Assembly (NCBI RefSeq): GCF_023016525.1
Contig: NZ_JALKCG010000005.1
Coordinates: forward strand, 186,001-250,000
Reading direction: 5' to 3'
Length of the DNA: 64,000 bases
From: Ancylobacter koreensis
GTDB lineage: Bacteria > Pseudomonadota > Alphaproteobacteria > Rhizobiales > Xanthobacteraceae
The translations under genes were made by a program, and so were the position numbers. Below, piece after piece: positions 7,996 to 17,979 of the stretch; the first letter of the stretch is position 1; the number at the start of each line of letters is the position of its first letter. A model generated the notes under the pieces. It searched no databases. It saw only the letters and a list, made by a program, of their open reading frames with translations, and was not told the DNA's origin.

Positions 7996-9663
7996 TCACA
8001 TGTTGGGGTAGTTCGGCCCGCCACCGCCCTCGGGCGCCACCCAGGTGATGTTCTGGTTCGGATCCTTGATATCGCAGGTCTTGCAGTGGACGCAGTTCTG
8101 CGCGTTGATCACGTAGCGCGCCTCGCCCGCCCGTCCATCCGCCTCCACCCACTCATAGACCCCGGCCGGGCAGTAGAGCGCGGAAGGCCCGCCATAGACA
8201 TCGTGCTCGGAGGATTTCTGCAGCGCAAGGTCGGCGACCTTGAGGTGAACGGGCTGGTCCTCCTCGTGATTGGTGTTCGACAGGAACACCGAGGAGAGCC
8301 GGTCGAAGGAGACGACGCCGTCCGGCCGGGGATAGTCGATCCGCTTCGTCTGCGCCGCCGGCTTCAGCGTGGCGTGGTCGGGCTTGCCATGCTTCAGCGT
8401 GCCGAAGGGCGAGACGCCGAACAGCGTGTTCAGCCACATGTCGAGCCCGCCCAGTGCGATGCCGGCATAGGTGCCGAATGTCGACCAGAGCGGCTTGGCG
8501 TTGCGCACCTTCCACAGGTCGCGCCCGATGGCCGAGCCGCGCCAGCCGGCCTCGTAGCCTTCCAGCATGTCGTGCTGCCGGCCGGCGGCCAGCGCGGCGG
8601 CGATCTCCTCGGCGGCGAGCATGCCCGAGAGCACCGCGTTGTGGCTGCCCTTGATGCGCGGCACGTTGACGAAGCCGGCCGCGCAGCCGACCAGCGCGCC
8701 GCCCGGAAAGACCAGCTTCGGCACCGACTGGAAGCCGCCCTCGGTGATGGCGCGCGCGCCATAGGAGATGCGCGTGCCGCCCTCCAGCGTCGGGCGCACC
8801 AGCGGGTGTGTCTTGAAGCGCTGGAACTCCTCGAAGGGCGACAGATGCGGGTTGGCGTAGTTGAGGTGGACGACGAAGCCCACCATCACCTGCCGGTCCT
8901 CCATGTGGTAGAGGAAGGAGCCGCCGCCGGTGGCGGAATCCAGCGGCCAGCCGAAGGAATGCTGTACCAGCCCCGGCCGGTGCTGCGCGGCCGGCACGGT
9001 CCACAGCTCCTTGAGGCCGATGCCGTATTTCTGCGGCTCGCGTCCCTCGCCGAGCGCGTAGCGGGCGATGACTTGCTTGGAGAGCTGGCCGCGCGCGCCT
9101 TCCGCGAACAGCGTGTATTTCGCCCGCAGCTCCATGCCGCGCGTGTAGCGCTCGGTCATCTCGCCGTCGCGGCCGATGCCCATGTCGCCGGTGGCGATGC
9201 CGGCCACCGCGCCGTCCTCATACAGCACCTCGCTGGCGGCGAAGCCGGGATAGATCTCGACGCCGAGCGCCTCGGCCTTCGCGGCCAGCCAGCGGCAGAC
9301 ATTGCCGAGCGAGCCGATATAGGCGCCGTGATTGTTCATCAGCGGCGGCATCAGCGCATTCGGCAGCCGCAGCGCGCCGGCCGGGCCGAGGAAATAGAAG
9401 CGGTCGTCGGTGACGGGGGTCTTCAGCGGGGCGTCCGCCTCCTCCCGCCAGCCGGGGAACAGCCGGTCGAGCCCGATGGGGTCGATCACCGCGCCGGAGA
9501 GGATGTGCGCGCCGACCTCCGAGCCCTTCTCCACCACCACGACGGAGAGGTTCTCGTCGAGCTGCTTCAGCCGGATAGCCGCCGCCAGACCCGCCGGTCC
9601 GGCACCGACGACCACGACGTCGAACTCCATGGCCTCGCGTTCCGGCAGTTCCGCCGCGTCCAT
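7996..9663 (-). CDS. Electron transfer flavoprotein-ubiquinone oxidoreductase
   Basis: A 555-residue membrane-associated flavoprotein that passes electrons from ETF (fatty-acid and amino-acid oxidation) to ubiquinone. Near the N-terminus is the FAD-binding VVVGAGPAGLAAAIRL; GAHILSGAVIDP follows. The C-terminus has the 4Fe-4S cluster region: CPAGVYEW followed by NCVHCKTCDIKDPNQNITW. Length matches the family. The start at 9663 (MDAAELPERE) was chosen because the frame further upstream runs into the neighbouring divergent gene; Met13 (MEFDVVVV) is an alternative. It leads a probable operon with the aspartic protease and the hydrolase. Confidence 0.96.
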   Translation of the reverse strand: MDAAELPEREAMEFDVVVVGAGPAGLAAAIRLKQLDENLSVVVVEKGSEVGAHILSGAVIDPIGLDRLFPGWREEADAPLKTPVTDDRFYFLGPAGALRLPNALMPPLMNNHGAYIGSLGNVCRWLAAKAEALGVEIYPGFAASEVLYEDGAVAGIATGDMGIGRDGEMTERYTRGMELRAKYTLFAEGARGQLSKQVIARYALGEGREPQKYGIGLKELWTVPAAQHRPGLVQHSFGWPLDSATGGGSFLYHMEDRQVMVGFVVHLNYANPHLSPFEEFQRFKTHPLVRPTLEGGTRISYGARAITEGGFQSVPKLVFPGGALVGCAAGFVNVPRIKGSHNAVLSGMLAAEEIAAALAAGRQHDMLEGYEAGWRGSAIGRDLWKVRNAKPLWSTFGTYAGIALGGLDMWLNTLFGVSPFGTLKHGKPDHATLKPAAQTKRIDYPRPDGVVSFDRLSSVFLSNTNHEEDQPVHLKVADLALQKSSEHDVYGGPSALYCPAGVYEWVEADGRAGEARYVINAQNCVHCKTCDIKDPNQNITWVAPEGGGGPNYPNM

Positions 9664-9775
9664 CACCCAAACCTCCGCCGCAACGTGCTGATTGGACTTC
9701 TTCCACGCTTGCCCCGACCTGACAACTGCGTCCGCGACGGATAGGATCAGACTTCCGCCGCGAAGAATGCGCCTG

Positions 9776-10696
9776 ATGACCTCGACACTTAGCGACAGCG
9801 AATTCGGCGAGCGCGACGCTCTGGCCGACATTCTCGCCTTCCATCTGGAAGCGGGGGTCGACGTCGCGCTGGGCGAGGAACCGGTGGACCGCTTCACTGA
9901 GAGCGCCGCCGAGCGCGAGGCGGCCGCCGCCCGCGCCGGGCGCGCGCCCGAGCGCATGGCGGACAGAGCGGCGGCGCCCGCTCCTTCCACCGCCCCGGCG
10001 CCGGTGCGCCCGCCTCAGGCCCCCGCCGCCCCCCGCGCGCCTGCCGGCCCGGCCTTGCCCGCCGACGCCCCGCCCCCGCCGGACCTCGCCGCCGTGGAAG
10101 CGCGCGAGGCCGCCGCCTCGGCGCCCGATCTCGACACGCTGCGCGCCCTGCTGGAGCGCTTCGACGGCTGTCCGCTCAAGCACACGGCAACGCGCCTCGT
10201 CTTCGCCGACGGCAACCCGCAGGCACGGCTGATGCTGGTCGGCGAGGCGCCGGGACGCGACGAGGATATCGAGGGTAAGCCCTTCGTCGGGCGCTCGGGC
10301 AAGCTGCTCGACCGCATGCTGGCCGCCATCGGCATCGACCGCACCGGCGCCTACATCGCCAATGTGGTGCCGTGGCGCCCGCCGGGAAACCGCACGCCGA
10401 CCCCGCAGGAAACCGCCATCTGCCTGCCCTTCATCCGCCGGCAGATCGAGCTCGCCAATCCGGAGGTGCTGGTGTGCCTCGGCGGCCCCTCGGCGCAGAC
10501 GCTGCTGGGCATACGCGACGGCATCACCAAGGCACGCGGGCGCTGGGTGGAATACGACACCGGCACGCGGGTCATCCCCGCGCTCGCCACCTTCCATCCC
10601 GCCTATCTGCTGCGCACGCCGCTCGGCAAGCGCATGGCGTGGCGCGACATGCTCGCCATCGAGGCGAGGCTCGCCCGCCTGCCGCCGCGCGACTGA
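9776..10696 (+). CDS. Uracil-DNA glycosylase, family 4/5 type
   Basis: A 306-residue DNA repair enzyme that removes uracil. The first ~125 residues are an Ala/Pro-rich, likely disordered extension; the catalytic part begins at [19 protein letters not shown]. Motif 1 is [33 protein letters not shown] follows, and motif 2 is FHPAYLLR. Cys residues around CPLK and VLVCLGG are candidates for the Fe-S cluster of this class. The start at 9776 is one of two close Met codons (9767 also possible). It is divergent from ETF-QO with a 112-bp shared promoter region. Confidence 0.92.
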   Translation: MTSTLSDSEFGERDALADILAFHLEAGVDVALGEEPVDRFTESAAEREAAAARAGRAPERMADRAAAPAPSTAPAPVRPPQAPAAPRAPAGPALPADAPPPPDLAAVEAREAAASAPDLDTLRALLERFDGCPLKHTATRLVFADGNPQARLMLVGEAPGRDEDIEGKPFVGRSGKLLDRMLAAIGIDRTGAYIANVVPWRPPGNRTPTPQETAICLPFIRRQIELANPEVLVCLGGPSAQTLLGIRDGITKARGRWVEYDTGTRVIPALATFHPAYLLRTPLGKRMAWRDMLAIEARLARLPPRD

Positions 10697-10713
10697 ACAG
10701 GCGGGTCCGGCCA

Positions 10714-10799
10714 CTATGTCACATAGGACGAATTGAACGGTTCCATACTGCCGCCGACAGGCTTAACCTGTCCCGTGTCACCCGAAGCGAGCGGTGACA
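10714..10799 (+). promoter_or_regulatory. Structured leader upstream of cydA
   Basis: Three dyads lie in the 118 bp before cydA: CTATG-TCA-CATAG at 10714-10726, GACAGG/CCTGTC at 10756-10772, and TGTCACC/GGTGACA at 10776-10799. The last two would form consecutive hairpins just ahead of the ribosome site. No FNR-type box was seen. A regulator-binding or leader-RNA role is inferred. Confidence 0.4.
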
Positions 10800-10814
10800 G
10801 CAGAGGGGTGCGCG

Positions 10815-12227
10815 ATGGAATTCGACCCTATTCTACTGGCGCGAATCCAGTTCGCCTTTACCGTTTCCTTCCACGTCATCTTTCCGAGCTTCACGATCGG
10901 CCTCGCGGCCTATATCGCGACGCTGGAGGTGCTGTGGATCGCCACCGGGCATGAGCGCTACCACCGCATCGCGCGCTTCTTCACCAAGATCTTCGCCGTC
11001 TCCTTCGCCATGGGCGTGGTGTCGGGCATCGTGCTGTCCTACCAGTTCGGCACCAACTGGAGCCGCTTCGCCCATGTCGGCGGCAACGTCATCGGCCCGC
11101 TGATCGGCTATGAGGTGCTCACCGCCTTCTTCCTGGAGGCGACCTTCCTCGGCATCATGCTGTTCGGCTGGAACCGGGTGCCGCGCGGGCTGCACGTCTT
11201 CGCCTGCGTCATGGTGGCGGCCGGCACCTCGCTCTCGGCCTTCTGGATCCTCGCCGCCAACAGCTGGATGCAGACGCCCGCCGGCTACGAGATGATCGAC
11301 GGCATCGCCCATCCGGCCGACTGGCTCGCCGTCATCTTCAACCCGAGCTTCCCCTACCGCTTCGCCCACATGGTGACGGCCTGCTACCTCACCACCGCCT
11401 TCGTGGTGCTGGCGGTGGGCGCGCGCTACGTCTATGCCGGCCGCTTCCCCGAGGACGGGCGCACCATGATGCGCATGGCGATCGGGCTCATCGCCATCCT
11501 CGCGCCGCTGCAGGCCTTCATCGGCGATTCGCACGGTCTGAACACGCTGGAGCACCAGCCGGCCAAGATCGCCGCCATCGAGGCGCATTGGGGATCGAGC
11601 GACGATATCGGCGGCAGCGTGCCGCTCGTGCTGTTCGCCATCCCCAACGAGGAGACCGAGAGCAACGACTACCAGATCGAGATCCCCTATCTGGGCAGCC
11701 TCATCCTCACCCACAGCCTCGACGGCAAGATCAAGGGGCTGAAGGAGTTCGCCCGCGAGGACCGCCCGCCGGTCGCCATCCCCTTCTTCGCCTTCCGCGT
11801 CATGGTCGGCCTCGGCCTCCTGATGATCGCGGTCGGCTGGCTCGGCGCGTTCCTTTTGTGGCGGCGCCGGCTGTTCGAGACCGACTGGTATCTCGCCCCG
11901 CTCCAGCACATCTGGCCCATCGGCTTCGTCACCATACTGGCGGGCTGGTTCGTCACCGAGGTGGGCCGCCAGCCCTATGTGATCTACGGCATATTGCGCA
12001 CCGAGGACGCCATCTCGCCGGTCGCCGGCTGGGCGCTCGCCACCTCGCTGGCGCTGTTCGTGCTGGTCTATTGCATCGTGTTCTCGGGCGGCATCTACTA
12101 CATCAACCGCCTGATCGCGAAGGGGCCGGAGGGTGCCGCGCTGGAGCCGCCCGAGGGCGTGCCGAACCGTCCGCTCGCCTCCGCCCACGAGGCGACGCGC
12201 GCCGCCATCAACGCCCGGGAGGAATGA
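10815..12227 (+). CDS. cydA: Cytochrome bd-type ubiquinol oxidase subunit I
   Basis: A 470-residue integral membrane protein with about nine helices. It starts with the family-typical LLARIQFAFTVSFHVIFPSFTIG, whose His is a heme b595/d ligand, and carries GRQPYVIYGILRT, the quinol-oxidase signature. At 470 residues it is shorter than E. coli CydA (522), pointing to a short Q-loop as in cyanide-insensitive CioA oxidases; this is inferred from length. It oxidises ubiquinol and reduces O2 with high affinity. The start at 10815 has an AGAGGGG site. cydB begins 3 bp after its stop. Confidence 0.95.
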   Translation: MEFDPILLARIQFAFTVSFHVIFPSFTIGLAAYIATLEVLWIATGHERYHRIARFFTKIFAVSFAMGVVSGIVLSYQFGTNWSRFAHVGGNVIGPLIGYEVLTAFFLEATFLGIMLFGWNRVPRGLHVFACVMVAAGTSLSAFWILAANSWMQTPAGYEMIDGIAHPADWLAVIFNPSFPYRFAHMVTACYLTTAFVVLAVGARYVYAGRFPEDGRTMMRMAIGLIAILAPLQAFIGDSHGLNTLEHQPAKIAAIEAHWGSSDDIGGSVPLVLFAIPNEETESNDYQIEIPYLGSLILTHSLDGKIKGLKEFAREDRPPVAIPFFAFRVMVGLGLLMIAVGWLGAFLLWRRRLFETDWYLAPLQHIWPIGFVTILAGWFVTEVGRQPYVIYGILRTEDAISPVAGWALATSLALFVLVYCIVFSGGIYYINRLIAKGPEGAALEPPEGVPNRPLASAHEATRAAINAREE

Positions 12228-12230
12228 GCC

Positions 12231-13253
12231 ATGGCCGTCACCGCCGGCATGGAATGGTATCTGCCCGTCATCTGGTCGCTGCTGCTCGCCGTCGCCATCG
12301 CCATGTATGTGGTGCTGGACGGCTTCGACCTCGGCATGGGCATCCTTTTTCCCTTCGCGGCGAACGACCGCGAGCGCGACCAGATGATGAACTCGGTGGC
12401 GCCCTTCTGGGACGGCAACGAGACCTGGCTGGTGCTGGGCGGCGGCGGGCTGCTGGTCGCCTTCCCCCTCGCCTACTCCATCGTGATGCCGGCGCTCTAT
12501 CTGCCGGTCATCTTCATGCTGCTGGCGCTGGTGTTCCGCGGCGTCGCCTTCGAGTTCCGCCACGTCGCCGACACCAGCCGCTATCTCTGGAGCATCTCGT
12601 TCGCCGGCGGCTCGACGCTGGCGGCCTTCTTCCAGGGCGTGCTGCTCGGCGGCTTCGTGCAGGGCATCAAGGTGGAGAACAACGCCTTCGCCGGCGGCCC
12701 GCTCGACTGGGCGACGCCCTTCGCGCTGCTGTGCGGCCTCGGCGTCGTCGCCGGCTACGCTCTGATCGGCAGCGTCTGGCTGGTGATGAAGACCGAAGGC
12801 GCGGCGGCCGCCGCCGCCCGTGCCCGCGCCCGCGTGCTGCTGCCGGTGGTGCTGGTCTTCATGGCCATCGTCAGCCTGTGGACGCCGCTCGCCTTCCCGC
12901 GCATCGCCGAGCGCTGGTTCACCACGCCGAACCTGTTCTATCTGGCTCCGGTGCCGCTGGTGACGCTGGCGCTCGCCTATGGCGTGTGGCGCTGGCTGGA
13001 GAAGGGCTACGACAACCTGCCCTTCTTCGGCGTGATCGGCCTGTTCCTGCTCGGCTATGTCGGCATCGGGATATCGATCTTCCCTTACCTCATCCCGCCC
13101 TCGCTCACCGTCTGGGAGACGGCGGCGGCGCCGGCGAGCCAGATCTTCATGCTGATCGGCACGGTGTTCCTGCTGCCGGTGATCCTCGGCTACATCTGCT
13201 TCGTGTACTGGCTGTTCCGCGGCAAGGTCCGCGAGGGCGAGGGCTACCACTAG
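12231..13253 (+). CDS. cydB: Cytochrome bd-type ubiquinol oxidase subunit II
   Basis: A 340-residue membrane protein with eight or nine helices and the family signature near the N-terminus (YVVLDGFDLGMGILFPF) followed by WDGNETWLVLGGGGLLVAFP. It pairs with CydA to form the heme-bearing oxidase. The gene starts 3 bp after cydA and is clearly co-transcribed. No cydX-type small subunit or cydDC assembly exporter was found beside it. Confidence 0.95.
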   Translation: MAVTAGMEWYLPVIWSLLLAVAIAMYVVLDGFDLGMGILFPFAANDRERDQMMNSVAPFWDGNETWLVLGGGGLLVAFPLAYSIVMPALYLPVIFMLLALVFRGVAFEFRHVADTSRYLWSISFAGGSTLAAFFQGVLLGGFVQGIKVENNAFAGGPLDWATPFALLCGLGVVAGYALIGSVWLVMKTEGAAAAAARARARVLLPVVLVFMAIVSLWTPLAFPRIAERWFTTPNLFYLAPVPLVTLALAYGVWRWLEKGYDNLPFFGVIGLFLLGYVGIGISIFPYLIPPSLTVWETAAAPASQIFMLIGTVFLLPVILGYICFVYWLFRGKVREGEGYH

Positions 13254-13281
13254 CCCCGCCGTCCAACGTTGCCGGCGGGCG

Positions 13282-13941
13282 CTATTCCGCCGCCGCCAGC
13301 CGGGCGCGGATGGGGGCGAAGGAAGTGCGGTGGTGGCGGCAGGTGCCGAGCTGGGCCAGCGCCTGCTGATGCTCGGGCGTTCCGTATCCCATGTGACGCT
13401 CGAAGCCGTAGCCGGGATGGGCGGCGCCGAGCGAGGCCATCAGCCGGTCGCGCGTCACCTTGGCGACGATGGAGGCGGCCGCGATCGAGGCGACGAGGCC
13501 GTCGCCGCCGATAACAGTGCGCGCCGTGCAGGCGACGGGCGGCGCGTCGTTGCCGTCCACCAGCACGAGGCGGGGCGCGCGCGGCAGCCCGGCCACGGCA
13601 CGGGCGAGCGCCCAGAGCGTCGCCTGCCGGATGTTGTGGCCGTCGATGCGGGCCGGCGGGGCAAAGGCCAGCGACACCTCCGCCGTGGCGCAGATGATCT
13701 CGAACAGTTTCTCGCGCTGCGCCGCCGACAGGCGCTTGGAATCGTCGAGCCCTTCCGGCACCCGCGCCGGATCGAGCACCACGGCGCAGGCGACGACCGG
13801 GCCGGCCCACGGACCGCGCCCCACCTCGTCGGCGCCGGCGACGGGAACCTCGCCGGCCGCCCAGGCGGCACGCTCATGCGAAAAATCCGGCAGGCTGCGC
13901 GGGGCCGTGTTTCGCGTGCCGGAGTTTGGCGTAACAGCCAT
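13282..13941 (-). CDS. rnhB: Ribonuclease HII
   Basis: A 219-residue enzyme that cleaves RNA in RNA-DNA hybrids and single ribonucleotides in DNA. The catalytic motif [21 protein letters not shown] carries the Asp-Glu-Gly-Arg-Gly signature, [13 protein letters not shown] follows, and [13 protein letters not shown] holds further active-site residues; the C-terminal HHRTSFAPI is also typical. The N-terminal ~30 residues are an ordinary extension. It is convergent with cydB (28 bp apart) and lies downstream of groESL beyond a 379-bp spacer. Confidence 0.95.
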   Translation of the reverse strand: MAVTPNSGTRNTAPRSLPDFSHERAAWAAGEVPVAGADEVGRGPWAGPVVACAVVLDPARVPEGLDDSKRLSAAQREKLFEIICATAEVSLAFAPPARIDGHNIRQATLWALARAVAGLPRAPRLVLVDGNDAPPVACTARTVIGGDGLVASIAAASIVAKVTRDRLMASLGAAHPGYGFERHMGYGTPEHQQALAQLGTCRHHRTSFAPIRARLAAAE

Positions 13942-14062
13942 TCAAGCGGTTCCCGAGATGCGATTCGGCGCCTCGACCGGCACCGGCCGGCAAGATGCCG
14001 CCCCGCCCGGCCCGGCGCAACCGCCGCCGCGCGTCGCTGTGGACGGCGGCGGGGATACGTCC

Positions 14063-14151
14063 GCCGTCATGGCCGGGTTTGTCCCGGCCATCCACGCCTT
14101 CCCTGCGGCCGCCGAAAATCGTGGATCCCCGGGTCAAGCCCGGGTACGGCG
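14063..14151. repeat. Dispersed intergenic repeat, family A
   Basis: This segment is a diverged inverted copy of the repeat found twice at 25314-25422 and 25566-25674. Shared blocks include CCGTCATGGCCGGG, CGGCCATCCACG and TCGTGGATCCCCGG. Internal small dyads around GGCCGGG/CCCGGCC suggest it folds as RNA or cruciform. Confidence 0.75.
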
Positions 14152-14170
14152 GTTGGCAAGTTCAAAAGCA

Positions 14171-14196
14171 AAGGGCGCGGCTTTCGCCGCGCCCTT
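14171..14196 (-). terminator. Terminator of groESL
   Basis: Perfect 10-bp arms AAGGGCGCGG (14171-14180) and CCGCGCCCTT (14187-14196) with a 6-nt loop. On the minus strand the hairpin is followed by TTGCTTTTGAAC, a weak U-run. It would end the groES-groL message or the rnhB-side readthrough. Confidence 0.75.
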
Positions 14197-14229
14197 GCCT
14201 GTCTTCATCATCTCTGCCGGAAGCAGGAA

Positions 14230-16301
<2,072 letters not shown>

Positions 16302-16371
16302 CGGTAGATCCTCGGTCTTCGTGTCGCGCGCCGCGTGGCGCTGGGAGAGCAGCGATTAGCTGGGCAGGTTA

Positions 16372-16398
16372 TTAGCACTCTTCGAAAACGAGTGCCAA
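16372..16398 (-). promoter_or_regulatory. CIRCE operator (HrcA site) of groESL
   Basis: TTAGCACTC, nine bases, then GAGTGCCAA: the CIRCE consensus TTAGCACTC-N9-GAGTGCTAA with one mismatch in the right arm. HrcA represses groESL here in the absence of heat stress (established for the motif). It lies upstream of groS. Confidence 0.93.
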
Positions 16399-16522
16399 TC
16401 GCGGCGGAGATAGGCAGGCGGCCGGAGGGTGTCAAGCGCCGGCGGGCGAACAAAAAGGCGGCGTGGCGCCGGGTCGCGGCGGCATCTGCCGGGCGCTCGC
16501 GAGAGGCTCACCGCACACGAAA

Positions 16523-16552
16523 AGACCCGGCCCGCGCAGGCGGACCGGGTCT
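16523..16552 (-). terminator. Terminator of the proximal phasin gene
   Basis: Arms AGACCCGG (16523-16530) and CCGGGTCT (16545-16552) with a 14-nt loop that is itself GC-rich; on the minus strand the stem is followed by TTTTCGTGTG. It lies 22 bp past the phasin stop. Confidence 0.75.
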
Positions 16553-16574
16553 CGGCATTACGATGGAAAGGCGC

Positions 16575-17069
16575 TCAGGAGGCCTTCTTGATGGACTTCT
16601 CGACCGAGGCCTTGATCGGCTCGGCGGTGTCGGTGGCAACCTTCTGGGCCAGCGTCGACAGTTCCTTGGCCTGGGCCGAGAGAACGTCGAACTGCTTGCG
16701 CAGGTGGCCGGTCGAGATCTCGACCGCTTCCGACACGCTCTTGGAACCCAGCAGCAGGCCCATATAGTCGAAGGCCGCGTTCACATTGGTGCGCAGCGAC
16801 TCGAGCGCCACGGCGTTGTACTCGGCCACGCCCTTGGTGGCGGTGGAATAGGTGTCTTCGAGGAGGTCGGTGGTCTCCTCGGCGCTGGACTTCATCTTCT
16901 CATAGGCTTCGCGCGCGCTCTGCACGCTCTTCTCCGCCATCTCGCGCATGACGGCCGGCACTTCGAGATTGGCCGGAATGTCGAGCTTGGGCATCGCCGC
17001 CTCGAAAGCGGACGTCGCCGCCTTGGCGACCTTCTTGGTGGACGCAGTGACCGGGGTGGCCTCAACCAT
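16575..17069 (-). CDS. Phasin family protein (PHB granule-associated)
   Basis: A 164-residue helical, Ala/Lys/Glu-rich protein without membrane segments. The central AEKSVQSAREAYEKMKSSAE and the later GVAEYNAVALESLRTNVNA stretch fit the Phasin_2 family, which coats polyhydroxybutyrate granules. An SKSVSEAVEISTGHLRKQ segment and a Lys-rich end (IKKAS) follow. The start at 17069 has a GAGGAG site; the longer open frame runs through the palindrome upstream. It follows a second phasin gene on the same strand, separated by 217 bp that include a 35-bp palindrome. Confidence 0.9.
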   Translation of the reverse strand: MVEATPVTASTKKVAKAATSAFEAAMPKLDIPANLEVPAVMREMAEKSVQSAREAYEKMKSSAEETTDLLEDTYSTATKGVAEYNAVALESLRTNVNAAFDYMGLLLGSKSVSEAVEISTGHLRKQFDVLSAQAKELSTLAQKVATDTAEPIKASVEKSIKKAS

Positions 17070-17196
17070 GGGTTTCTCCTCACGTTCGCGGCGACTACGG
17101 AAAGGCACCGACCGCTTCCGCGCGCGCGATCGTGCCCGACCGGCAGACCCGGCTCCGAACGAAGAGCCGCAGGCTGTCCTGATCTCGTCTGCCTTA

Positions 17197-17231
17197 ATTG
17201 TGCATTGCAATATCATATTGCAATGCACAAT
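17197..17231. promoter_or_regulatory. 35-bp perfect palindrome before the proximal phasin gene
   Basis: A dyad with 17-bp perfect arms (17197-17213 and 17215-17231) around a single central base; the core repeats TTGCATTGCA-like words on each side (TGCATTGCAATAT and its complement). It is AT-rich against a GC-rich background and lies 128 bp upstream of the phasin start at 17069. TGCA-rich sites near phasin genes are bound by the PHB-sensing repressor PhaR/AniA in relatives; that it is a PhaR operator here is inferred. Confidence 0.72.
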
Positions 17232-17286
17232 CAACCCGTCTGCGGGATTTTTTCGCGCAAAGGACGCCAGAAACCGTCAGGTGGAG

Positions 17287-17658
17287 CTACTTGGCTTTGC
17301 CGAGCCCCGCCGCCGCCCCGGCATGCTCGCCCAGAACCTTGGTCTGCTCGGTGAGGCGGGCCGCCTGCTCCTGCACGTAGTCGGCATGGAGGCGCGCCCA
17401 TTCGTCCACCGTCGTCGCCCTGGCGAGGCGGGAGGCGAAATCGAAGCCCGCAGCGATGTTGGCTTCGGCGAAGTCCAGCGTGGTGCGGCCCATGTCGCGC
17501 GCATTGTCATGCGCGGCGTCGAACTGCTTGCCCGCATCGTCGAGCGCCTTGTGCGCGGCGTCGATGAAGCCGTCTATGGCGGCGCGGGCCTGGTCGACCC
17601 CCTGTTCCGCGATGGTGCGCAGTTCCGGGGGAATGTCGAGCTTCGGATCATCGGCCAT
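17287..17658 (-). CDS. Second phasin-like protein
   Basis: A 123-residue, highly helical, Ala/Asp-rich protein: MADDPKLDIPPELRTIAEQG, then repeated amphipathic helices (VDQARAAIDGFIDAAHKALD, ARDMGRTTLDFAEANIAAGF). It shares the KLDIP.. start pattern with the neighbouring phasin (PKLDIPANLEVP), supporting a common family. Start at 17658 has a GGAG site. It probably also binds PHB granules. It is divergent from the histidine kinase gene with a 321-bp spacer. Confidence 0.82.
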   Translation of the reverse strand: MADDPKLDIPPELRTIAEQGVDQARAAIDGFIDAAHKALDDAGKQFDAAHDNARDMGRTTLDFAEANIAAGFDFASRLARATTVDEWARLHADYVQEQAARLTEQTKVLGEHAGAAAGLGKAK

Positions 17659-17979
17659 GTCGCAGACTCCGTCCCTTGGGTGAACGTCGATCCTAGCCAC
17701 CGCCCGCGCGGGGAACATCGGGGCACATGCCTACAACCAAAGTAGTAGGTGCGGTGCAAAAGGCAACCGGAAAAGTGCGCATGCCCTCTCCCCTCGGTTG
17801 CAAGTGATTAACCGGGATCGGTGGCAACCGGTTAACCGGAAAACGTGAAGCTGCCACGACAGGGCCGGGTTCGCGTGGCACGCGGGGCCGGCCGGCACTA
17901 TTGTTACGTTCCGGCGGCGGGCCTTCTCTGCCTGCCGCTCCGTCCGGCGAGGTGCCGGCGGCTTCACTTCTGGCGGGTC
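17659..17979. other. Divergent promoter region between phasin and PdhS-like kinase
   Basis: A 321-bp spacer with no gene. It holds two TTAACC words (17808-17813 and 17832-17837), the second inside the 12-bp palindrome CCGGTTAACCGG (17828-17839), and two copies of GGCAACCGG (17762 and 17823). TTAACC is the half-site of the cell-cycle regulator CtrA; a CtrA role is inference from the motif and from the kinase gene that follows. Confidence 0.5.

Noticed and set aside
10833-13250. 805-residue open frame antisense to cydAB
   Set aside because: His/Arg/Asp/Gln-rich, no domain, fully opposite two well-identified genes.
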